From Streptomyces sp. NBC_01669 (GTDB lineage: Bacteria; Actinomycetota; Actinomycetes; Streptomycetales; Streptomycetaceae), in the NCBI RefSeq assembly GCF_026339735.1, contig NZ_JAPEQG010000002.1, positions 248,001-312,000 of the forward strand: a DNA stretch of 64,000 nucleotides, read 5' to 3'. The notes under the pieces were generated by a model, which saw only the letters and a program-made list of their open reading frames with translations, was not told where the DNA came from and ran no database searches. The position numbers and the translations under genes were made by a program. This document shows, piece by piece, positions 16,858 through 23,508 of the stretch. Numbering within the stretch: the stretch's first letter is position 1; each line of letters begins with the position of its first letter.

Positions 16858-17718
16858 GGCGCTGTCACGTTGGCTGGCTCATGGGATGATCTTCGGGTTG
16901 ATCACGTTGGGGGGAACCGTCCGTGGTGGGTACACCGCCGTCGTACAAGGAGCACCGATACCCGGTGAGGGTCATCTCGCACTGTGTGTGGCTGCACTTC
17001 CGGTTCCCGCTCAGTTTCCGTGAGGTTGAGGAGCTGATGCTCCAGCGTGGTGTCGCCGTCTCCCACGAAACCGTCCGGCGGTGGTGCGCCAAGTTCGGGC
17101 AGGACTACGCCAACGCGCTGCGCCGCCGTCGGCCCCGCCCCAGGGACAAGTGGCATCTGGACGAGGTCTTCATCAAGATCAACGGTGAGCAGAAGTACCT
17201 GTGGCGGGCGGTCGACCAGGACGGCGATGTCCTGGACATCCTCGTGCAGGACCGCCGGGACAAGGCCGCGGCCAGGCGCTTCTTCCGTACACTCCTCAAG
17301 AAGACCGGTGCCGTGCCCCGGGTGATCGTCACTGACAAGCTCCGCTCCTACGGCGCGGCTCACCGCGAGGTCATGCCCTCGGTGGAGCATCGCTCGCACA
17401 AGGGCCTGAACAACCGGGCGGAGAACAGTCACCAGCCCACCCGGCAGCGTGAACGTGCGATGAAGGGCTTCCGTTCTGCCGGCGGGGCGCAGCGGTTCCT
17501 GTCCGCGTTCAGCGGCATCTCACCCCACTTCCGGCCCCGACGCCACCTGATGACCGCACACGACTATCGAGCCGAGATGACCATCCGCTTCGCCATCTGG
17601 GAGCACATCACCGGCGCCACCGGCCAGCCCACCACGGCCTGAACACGGCTCCCGAACCCGCCCCACCACACCCCGACACACCGTCAGATGTACGCGCGCC
17701 CAACGACGTGACAGCGCC
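16858..17718 (+). mobile_element. IS6-family insertion sequence
   Basis: The element is 861 bp with 13-bp perfect terminal inverted repeats, GGCGCTGTCACGT at the left end (16858) and its complement ending at 17718. One complete transposase gene lies inside. The flanking 8-mers, CCGAAAAC on the left and CGCGACAC on the right, do not match, so there is no target duplication. That fits an IS6-type adjacent deletion or replicative rearrangement. The right end lies 11 bases beyond the stop of the fucose-operon reductase gene. Confidence 0.88.
16923..17642 (+). CDS. IS6-family transposase
   Basis: The 239-residue DDE transposase has its catalytic residues in WHLDEVFIKINGEQKYLWRA (first Asp), VIVTDKLRSYGAAHREV (second Asp) and NNRAENSHQPTRQRERAMKG (Glu). 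A zinc-free helix-turn-helix, VSHETVRRWCAKFGQDYA, precedes them. The length is normal for the family and no damage is seen, so the element is likely active. Confidence 0.93.
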   Translation: MVGTPPSYKEHRYPVRVISHCVWLHFRFPLSFREVEELMLQRGVAVSHETVRRWCAKFGQDYANALRRRRPRPRDKWHLDEVFIKINGEQKYLWRAVDQDGDVLDILVQDRRDKAAARRFFRTLLKKTGAVPRVIVTDKLRSYGAAHREVMPSVEHRSHKGLNNRAENSHQPTRQRERAMKGFRSAGGAQRFLSAFSGISPHFRPRRHLMTAHDYRAEMTIRFAIWEHITGATGQPTTA

Positions 17719-17729
17719 CGCGACACGCA

Positions 17730-18728
17730 TCAGTCGACCACCCTGGGCATCGGCACGTCGGCGGGGAGCAGCCCGCGTGCCTTGAGCTCCGCCCACAGCG
17801 CGTCCGGGACCGGGTGGGCGAGCATCGCGGCGGCGTCGCGGGCCTCGGTGGCGCTGCGGGTTCCGACGAGGACGCTCGCGACGGCCGGGTGTCCGAAGGG
17901 GAAGCGGAGTGCGGCGGCGCGCAGCGGCACTCCGTGGCGTTCGCACACCGCCTTGAGGTCCAGTGCCCGGGAGAGCAGGTCGAGCGGCGCGGTGACGTAG
18001 TCGTAGGTGGCGCCGGGACGGGGGTCTGCGAGCAGTCCGGAGTTGAAGACGCCACCGATGACGACACCGACGCCGCGCGCGGCGGCGAGCGGCAGCAGTT
18101 CGGCCAGACCGCGCTGGTCGAGCAGGGTGTAGCGGCCGGCGAGGAGCACGGCGTCGATGTCCGTGTCGCGGACGAAGCGGGCGAGCAGCTCGGCCTGGTT
18201 CATGCCAACGCCGATCGCTCCGACGACTCCCTCGTCCCGCATCCGTGCGAGCTCCGGGTAGGCCTGGTCGAGGGCCTGCGCGGCATGGGCGTCGGGGTCG
18301 TGTAGGTAGACGACGTCGATCCGGTCCAGGCCGAGCCGCTCCAGGCTGTCCTCGATCGACCGGCGCACGCCGTGGGCACTGAAGTCCCAGCGCCTGCGGT
18401 GGGTGGCGGGCACGGCGAAGCCGTGGGCGAGGTCGTCGCCCGTGGCTTCCGGGGTCGGGACCAGGATGCGGCCGACCTTGGTGGACACGACGTAGTCGCT
18501 CCGCGGCCGGGAGCGCAGTGCTGCGCCGAGGCGCCGCTCGGACAGGCCGAGACCGTAGTGCGGGGCGGTGTCGAAGTGCCGTACGCCCGATTCCCAGGCG
18601 GCGTGGACGGCCCGCTCGGCCTCGGCGTCGGTGACGGCGGTGAACAGGTTGCCGATCCCGGCGGCGCCGAAGGCGAGTTCGCCGACGCGCACGCTGCTGC
18701 GGCCGAGCCGGTTCAGGGGCGACGTCAT
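17730..18728 (-). CDS. Aldo/keto reductase, L-fucose dehydrogenase-like
   Basis: ATG 18728 overlaps the stop of the upstream dehydrogenase (ATGA), giving 332 residues. The AKR tetrad is in HFDTAPHYGLGLSERRLG, VVSTKVGRIL and IDVVYLHDPDAHA. The C-terminus has AALRFPFGHPAVASVLVGTR, typical of the D-threo-aldose/L-fucose 1-dehydrogenase branch, which oxidises the free sugar to a lactone with NAD(P). It is the last gene of the fucose-type operon and stops 11 bases from the IS6-type element. Assignment to fucose rests on its neighbours. Confidence 0.88.
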   Translation of the reverse strand: MTSPLNRLGRSSVRVGELAFGAAGIGNLFTAVTDAEAERAVHAAWESGVRHFDTAPHYGLGLSERRLGAALRSRPRSDYVVSTKVGRILVPTPEATGDDLAHGFAVPATHRRRWDFSAHGVRRSIEDSLERLGLDRIDVVYLHDPDAHAAQALDQAYPELARMRDEGVVGAIGVGMNQAELLARFVRDTDIDAVLLAGRYTLLDQRGLAELLPLAAARGVGVVIGGVFNSGLLADPRPGATYDYVTAPLDLLSRALDLKAVCERHGVPLRAAALRFPFGHPAVASVLVGTRSATEARDAAAMLAHPVPDALWAELKARGLLPADVPMPRVVD

Positions 18729-19486
18729 GGCGTGGGCTCCGGTCGCAGGCGTAGGCCCGCCATGCCGCCGTCGACGGCGAGGGCGGTGCCGGTGGTGCTT
18801 CCGGCGGCCGGGGAGGCGAGGTAGGCGATGGCGGTGGCGACCTCCTGGGCGGTGACCAGGCGTCCGGTGGGCTGGCGGCCGTCGAGGGCGGCGCGTTCGG
18901 CGGCCGGGTCGGCGGCGGCGTCGAGCAGGCGTGCGACCCAGGGGGTGTCGACGGTGCCGGGGTTGACGCAGTTGACCCGGATGCCCTCGCGGACGTGGTC
19001 GGCGGCCATGGCGAGGGTGAGGGAGAGGACCGCGCCCTTGCTGGCCGAGTACAGTGCACGCTGCGGCAGCCCCGCGGTGGCAACGATGGAGCAGGTGTTG
19101 ACGACCGAGGCGTGATCCGATGCGCGCAGGTGGGGAAGGGCGGCGCGGGTGGTGCGGACGATCCCGAGCACGTTGACGTCCAGGACGCGGTGCCACTGCG
19201 CGTCCGGGTTGTCCTCGACGGTACCGGCGGCCCCGATGCCGGCGTTGTTGACGAGGATGTCGATCCCTCCGAGTGCTGCGGCGGCTGCCTGCACCGCGGC
19301 GTGGACCGAGTCGTCGTCGGAGACGTCGGCGGTGAAGCCGCGCAGCGGGGCGGGGGCGCCGCTCGGGTCGAGGTCGAGGACGGCGACGTCCGCGCCCCGC
19401 TCGGCGAGCAACGTGGCGGTGGCCAGGCCTATGCCGGACGCGCCTCCGGTGACGAGGGCGGTGAGGCCGTGGAGTTCGGTGGTCAT
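18725..19486 (-). CDS. Short-chain dehydrogenase, sugar-acid pathway
   Basis: This 253-residue SDR has LVTGGASGIGLATATLLAER for the cofactor, DILVNNAGIGAAG, the catalytic Ser in VVNTCSIVATAG, and Tyr/Lys in ALYSASKGAVLSLT. It ends with ALAVDGGMAGL. In non-phosphorylating L-fucose or L-rhamnose pathways an SDR oxidises 2-keto-3-deoxy-L-fuconate to the 2,4-diketo acid, and that is the likely job here between the fuconate dehydratase and hydrolase genes. Both ends overlap neighbours by four bases. Confidence 0.88.
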   Translation of the reverse strand: MTTELHGLTALVTGGASGIGLATATLLAERGADVAVLDLDPSGAPAPLRGFTADVSDDDSVHAAVQAAAAALGGIDILVNNAGIGAAGTVEDNPDAQWHRVLDVNVLGIVRTTRAALPHLRASDHASVVNTCSIVATAGLPQRALYSASKGAVLSLTLAMAADHVREGIRVNCVNPGTVDTPWVARLLDAAADPAAERAALDGRQPTGRLVTAQEVATAIAYLASPAAGSTTGTALAVDGGMAGLRLRPEPTP

Positions 19487-20841
19487 GCACGGGCCTCCGG
19501 GTTCGACGCTTCCAGGTCGGCGGCCCAGAAGACGCCGTCGGGGTAGCGGTAGGTGTCGAGGCTCGACTGCCTCATGGTGGCGGAGAAGCCGGGCTCGACG
19601 GGGGCCCGGTAGTGGCCTCGGTCGATCACGACCGGGGCGAGGAAGTGCTGATGGAGGTGGTCGACGTACTCGATGACCCGGTCGTCGGTGGTGCCGGATA
19701 GGGCCACGTAGTCGAACATCGACAGATGCTGGACGAGTTCGCACAGGCCGACGCCGCCGGCGTGCGGGCAGACCGGGATGCCGAACTTCGCGGCGAGCAG
19801 CAGGATCGCCAGGTTCTCGTTGACGCCGGCCACGCGGGCGGAATCCAGCTGGAGGACGTCGATCGCACCGGCCTGGAGCAGCTGCTTGAAGACGATGCGG
19901 TTCTGCACGTGCTCGCCGGTGGCGACCTTGACGGGGTGGACGCCGCGTCGGACGGCGGCGTGGCCGAGGATGTCGTCGGGGCTGGTGGGCTCCTCGATCC
20001 AGTACGGGTCGTACTCGGCGAGCGCGTTCGTCCAGGTGATCGCCTCGGCCACGTCCCAGCGCTGGTTGGCGTCGATCGCCATCCGGATGTCCGGGCCGAC
20101 GGCGGCGCGGGCGGTGCGGCAGCGGCGGACGTCGTCCTGGAGGTCGGCCCCGACCTTGAGCTTGATCTGGGTGAAGCCGTCGGCGACGGCCTCCTGGGCG
20201 AGCCGGGTCAGCTTCTCGTCGGAGTAGCCGAGCCAGCCGGGAGAGGTGGTGTACGCGGGATAGCCGCATCGCAGCAGGTCGGTGGCACGCTCACGCGCGC
20301 CCTGCTTGCCCTTGGTCAGCAGGTCCAGCGCCTCGTCCGGGGTCAGGGCGTCACCGATGTACCGGAAGTCGACCTGGGAGACGAGCCACTGGGGGTCCGC
20401 GTCGGCGAGGAGCTGCCACAGAGGCTTGCCCTCCCGCTTGGCGGCCAGGTCCCACACCGCGTTGACGACGGCTCCGATCGCCATGTGCATCACGCCCTTC
20501 TCCGGACCGAGCCAGCGCAACTGGCTGTCGCCGATGAGCGCGTGAGAGAGGGCGCCGGGGTCGGCGGTGAGTTCGGCGACCGACCGGCCGACGACGTACG
20601 GGGCCAGGGCGTCGATCGCGGCGACCTGGACATCGTTGCCTCGGCCGATGGTGAAGGTGAACCCGTGGCCCTCGTGGCCGTCGGCCGCGGAGGTGCGCAG
20701 GACGACGTAGGCGGCGGAGTAGTCGGGGTCGGGGTTCATGGCGTCGGACCCGTCCAGTTCCCGCGAGGTGGGGAAGCGGATGTCGTAGGTGTCGACGGCG
20801 GTGATCCGCGCTGCGATTGCGGACAACTCGGTGCCTTTCAC
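19483..20841 (-). CDS. L-fuconate dehydratase-like enolase-superfamily enzyme
   Basis: A GTG start at 20841 overlaps the upstream stop (GTGA), giving 452 residues, as usual for FucD. Members of the mandelate racemase group need a KxK base, three metal acids and a His-Asp. Here these are seen in FTQIKLKVGADLQDD, MAIDANQRWDVAEA, PYWIEEPTSPDDI, VATGEHVQNR and VCPHAGGVGLCELVQHLSMF. The last block is characteristic of L-fuconate/L-rhamnonate-type dehydratases. It would remove water from L-fuconate to give 2-keto-3-deoxy-L-fuconate. Confidence 0.9.
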   Translation of the reverse strand: MKGTELSAIAARITAVDTYDIRFPTSRELDGSDAMNPDPDYSAAYVVLRTSAADGHEGHGFTFTIGRGNDVQVAAIDALAPYVVGRSVAELTADPGALSHALIGDSQLRWLGPEKGVMHMAIGAVVNAVWDLAAKREGKPLWQLLADADPQWLVSQVDFRYIGDALTPDEALDLLTKGKQGARERATDLLRCGYPAYTTSPGWLGYSDEKLTRLAQEAVADGFTQIKLKVGADLQDDVRRCRTARAAVGPDIRMAIDANQRWDVAEAITWTNALAEYDPYWIEEPTSPDDILGHAAVRRGVHPVKVATGEHVQNRIVFKQLLQAGAIDVLQLDSARVAGVNENLAILLLAAKFGIPVCPHAGGVGLCELVQHLSMFDYVALSGTTDDRVIEYVDHLHQHFLAPVVIDRGHYRAPVEPGFSATMRQSSLDTYRYPDGVFWAADLEASNPEARA

Positions 20842-21689
20842 GCGTTGATGAAGGTCTGGCGCTGGGTGCCGAGGCCGTCGATGGTCAGCTCGACGGTGTC
20901 GCCCGTGCGCAGGTAGGGGGTGCCGGGCAGGCCGAGGGCCACGCCCGCCGGGGTGCCGGTGTTGATGACGTCGCCGGACCTGAGGACCATGTACTGGCTC
21001 AGGTACCAGACCAGGTACGCGACGTCGAAAATCATGTTCTTGGTGTGGCCGTGCTGGCGCGTCTCGCCGTTGACAGCGAGGCGCAGGCCGAGTGCCTGCG
21101 GGTCGCGGACCTCGTCGGGGGTGACGAGCCAGGGGCCGAGCGGGTTGAAGGTCTCGCAGGACTTGCCGAGGTCCCATTGCGGGGAGTACTCCAGCTGGAA
21201 CTCCCGCTCGGACACGTCGTTGCTGATCGCGTAGCCGGCGATGTGCTCGGGGGCTTCCGCGGGGCTCGCCAGGTAGCGGGCCTCGCGGCCGATGACGACC
21301 GCGAGCTCCACCTCCCAGTCGGTCTTGACCGAACCACGCGGGATCAGCACCTCGTCGTACGGACCCACCACGGTGGCGGGGTCCTTCATGAAGACCACCG
21401 GTCGTTCGGGGACGGGCGCGCCGGTCTCCTCGGCGTGGTCGCGGTAGTTGAGGCCGACGCAGACCACCTTGCCCGGCCGGGCCACCGGGGCGCCGACCCT
21501 CAGTCCGGTGATGTCGAGCACGGGCAGTACGCCAGCCGCGCGAGCCTTCTCGATCCGGCCGGTCACGTCGCCGGCGAGGAACTCCCCGTCGATGTCACCG
21601 GTGAGAGACCGCAGATCCAACGCGGTCCCGTCCTGGAGGAGCAGCGCCGGAATCTCCCGTCCGGGGTCTCCGATGCGGATCAGCTTCAT
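20838..21689 (-). CDS. Fumarylacetoacetate hydrolase-family protein (2,4-diketo-3-deoxy-L-fuconate hydrolase-like)
   Basis: ATG 21689 follows GGAGACGGGAC and gives 283 residues. The FAH fold is shown by VCVGLNYRDHAEETGAPVPE, KTDWEVELAVVIGREARYL (metal-binding Glu pair), ISNDVSEREFQLE and INTGTPAGVALGL. In the diketo-hydrolase route this enzyme splits 2,4-diketo-3-deoxy-L-fuconate to pyruvate and lactate. It is first in the operon 21689-17730. Upstream lie a 12-bp palindrome and repeated ACATCCGATG sites. Confidence 0.9.
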   Translation of the reverse strand: MKLIRIGDPGREIPALLLQDGTALDLRSLTGDIDGEFLAGDVTGRIEKARAAGVLPVLDITGLRVGAPVARPGKVVCVGLNYRDHAEETGAPVPERPVVFMKDPATVVGPYDEVLIPRGSVKTDWEVELAVVIGREARYLASPAEAPEHIAGYAISNDVSEREFQLEYSPQWDLGKSCETFNPLGPWLVTPDEVRDPQALGLRLAVNGETRQHGHTKNMIFDVAYLVWYLSQYMVLRSGDVINTGTPAGVALGLPGTPYLRTGDTVELTIDGLGTQRQTFINA

Positions 21690-21723
21690 GTCCCGTCTCC
21701 TGTCATCGCGCGGGGCACACCCT

Positions 21724-21735
21724 TGTGTCGACACA
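21724..21735. promoter_or_regulatory. 12-bp palindrome upstream of fucose-type operon
   Basis: TGTGTCGACACA is a perfect 12-bp palindrome 35 bases upstream of the hydrolase start. Two bases of it overlap the first ACATCCGATG repeat. It could be an operator for a sugar-acid regulator, but no regulator gene of that type is in this operon. Confidence 0.45.
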
Positions 21736-21803
21736 TCCGATGAATCGGCGGCAGCTCGACCATACGAGCGAGAGCCACTCCACCGCAAGGAGACATCCGA
21801 TGT
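21733..21803. promoter_or_regulatory. Repeated ACATCCGATGT operator-like sites
   Basis: ACATCCGATGA lies at 21733-21743 and the perfect 11-bp palindrome ACATCCGATGT at 21793-21803. A third copy, CCATCCGATGA, is at 21960-21970. Spaced copies of one short palindrome upstream of a catabolic operon point to cooperative repressor binding (GntR, IclR or LacI type). The sites also lie downstream of the decayed glycosidase gene. No cognate regulator can be named from this window. Confidence 0.5.
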
Positions 21804-22088
21804 TTCCTTGCGAAAGAGAGCAAGGCCTGCGCCACCGCACCCACTACCCGACCCCTCCCCAGCAACTCTGGGAAGGGGTTTCGCGGGCGGGCAGTGCGCA
21901 CTTACGCCCCGCTCCACCCATCCGTCTGGCACATACAGCCAGACCCTTACTCCTCGATCCATCCGATGATTTGTGAACGGATGGCCCGTCGTGCGTCCCC
22001 GACGCACCTCCACAAAGGCCGCCGCGCCCCCCGCAGTGGGGAGGGGCGACGGGTCGGGAACGTGCGGGCGCCCGCGAACGGTGGGCCC

Positions 22089-22730
22089 TCAGCCGGCGGG
22101 CGAGAAGACGAAGGTGAACTCGCTCGGCCGGGCCTGGAGTCGGTACGGGGGCAGCGGGGCCGGGCCGCAGGACGCCGAGCCGATGCCGTGCTGGCCGTGG
22201 TCGAGCTTGACCCACACCGTCCCACCGGGAACGAGGTCGGTGCGGTGGCGGGCGTCGTCGAGCGCCTCCGTGGTCCAGCGCCAGGCGGTGAACCAGAACT
22301 CCGGGTCGCCCTCGACGCGGAGCCCGCCGAGCTCCAACCAACGGACGTCGGCCCGGGCGCCGTTCTCCTGCGGGCGGACGTAGGGGGTCTGCAGACCGTC
22401 CACGGTCGACTACCAGCGTCCGATGGCGGACGCCTGGGAGCTGTCCGGGTACGCCTCGCCAGGGCCGCCGCCGAACCAGCGCACGGCGTCCGCGGTGTCG
22501 AGCCCGAAGCGCACGCCCAGCCGGGGCAGCGGGACGTTCCACTCGCCTTCCGGTGCGACCGAGACGGTCAGCCCGAGCCGGGTTCCGTCGGAGGTCCATC
22601 GGTAGGCGACGGCCAGCCCCACGTCCCTGGCGGCCGGGGCCACCCGGGTGCGGACGGTCAGCGCGTCCTCGCTCACGTCGACGCCATCCACGCGGTGCTT
22701 CATCCGGTGCAGGCCGAGCTTGCGCCACTC
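22089..22730 (-). pseudogene. C-terminal domain of a GH2 beta-galactosidase, broken by an amber codon
   Basis: Reading continues from the upstream frame through EWRKLGLHRMKHRVDGVDV, ALTVRTRVAPAA, RFGLDTADAVRWFGGGPGE and DSSQASAIGRW. After an in-frame TAG it continues as STVDGLQTPYVRPQENGARA, WFTAWRWTTEALDDARHRTD and KLDHGQHGIGSASCGPAPLP. These are the hallmarks of the LacZ small (domain 5) module that completes the active site of LacZ. The catalytic TIM barrel is missing altogether. The remnant is joined, through another in-frame TAG at 22731-22733, to a Tat-signal protein. Confidence 0.85.
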
Positions 22731-23165
22731 CTAGGGGGGCCACTCGTACGGCTTCTGCGTGCTGTCCTCGATCCGGTGCGAGGCGTAGACGAAGCCACCG
22801 GACGCGTTCGTGCCTCCGACGTCGTACGTGGTGCCGTCCAGGACGATCCTGGCCTCCGGCTCGCCGGTGTGGTCGAGTATCTCCTGGCCCGTGCCCGGGT
22901 TCTTCAACGAGGTGGTCGTGAAGTTGGGTGCGGTGTGGAAGGAACGCTGCACGATCCCTTTGGCCATCGTGACGGAGCGACCGTGGACGGAGATGGTCGA
23001 CGGTGTGGTCACCGGGCGGACACCCCAGTCCTTGCCCGGCGCCGGGTTCGACGTCGCGGCGCTCGCACTGGCCCGCGTGGCAATGGGGACGACCGTGGCG
23101 ACGAGACCGGCCGCGGCCATGGCGCGCAACATCTTGCGACGCGTCAGTTGCTGATCCCTGTCCAT
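22731..23165 (-). pseudogene. N-terminal fragment of a Tat-exported carbohydrate-active protein
   Basis: ATG 23165 with GAAGGGAAG upstream gives 144 residues before TAG. The signal peptide has the twin arginine TRRKMLRAMAAAGLVATVVP and an ASASAA cleavage region. The mature part (VTMAKGIVQRSFHTAPNF, EARIVLDGTTYDVGG) looks like an N-terminal beta-sandwich of a glycosidase. The frame reads through the amber codon straight into LacZ domain 5 sequence, so it is one piece of a decayed, internally deleted gene. A short secreted product could still be made. Confidence 0.65.
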
Positions 23166-23283
23166 GAGCTTCCCTTCGACGAGAGCAACGCTCAGAGCGG
23201 CGAGATCTCGGTGGTCGATGAGCGGATGGATGGCAGAGGGATGTGACGGCCGTAGCAGGCCTCTTCCGAGGCAAGTCGATTCA

Positions 23284-23412
23284 GCCCTTCGTGGTGCCCC
23301 GGCCAGGCCGCGGGCGAAGAGCTTGTGAGGCGCGAGGGGGGAGGCCAGAACTGCAGGGCGGCCCGCGTCAAGGCGAACACCGCCTCGAAGTCCTGCTATG
23401 GGGGCCGATGGT
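23284..23412 (-). pseudogene. Decayed 3' end of a second sugar ABC permease gene
   Basis: The plus-strand sequence from TCAGCCCTTCGTGG at 23280 onward runs parallel to the 3' end of the permease gene at 26019-26150. Shared blocks include CCAGGCCGCGGGCGAAG versus TCAGGCCGCGGACGAAG, and AGGCGAACACCGCC with TCGAAGTCCTGCTATGGGG versus CCGAAGTCCTGCTGGTAGGG. It has deletions and cannot be translated over length. It shows that a paralogous transport/glycosidase cluster once lay here, with the same gene order (permease before a glycosidase gene). Confidence 0.7.
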
Positions 23413-23508
23413 GTGCCAACACGTGGGCGCTCGCCCCTCGGCGTACGCCCACGTGCAGGTCTCATTCAGCGTGACGGTGATCCGCCGCGCGCGTCCGGCC
23501 CGACCGGG

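Noticed and set aside
17608..19083. 491-residue Arg/Pro-rich minus-strand frame
   Set aside because: It lies out of frame with the aldo/keto reductase and dehydrogenase genes and is a typical high-GC shadow.
22731..22733. Amber codon as a pyrrolysine or readthrough site
   Set aside because: A second amber and the missing catalytic domain make gene decay far more likely, and no Pyl genes are present in the window.
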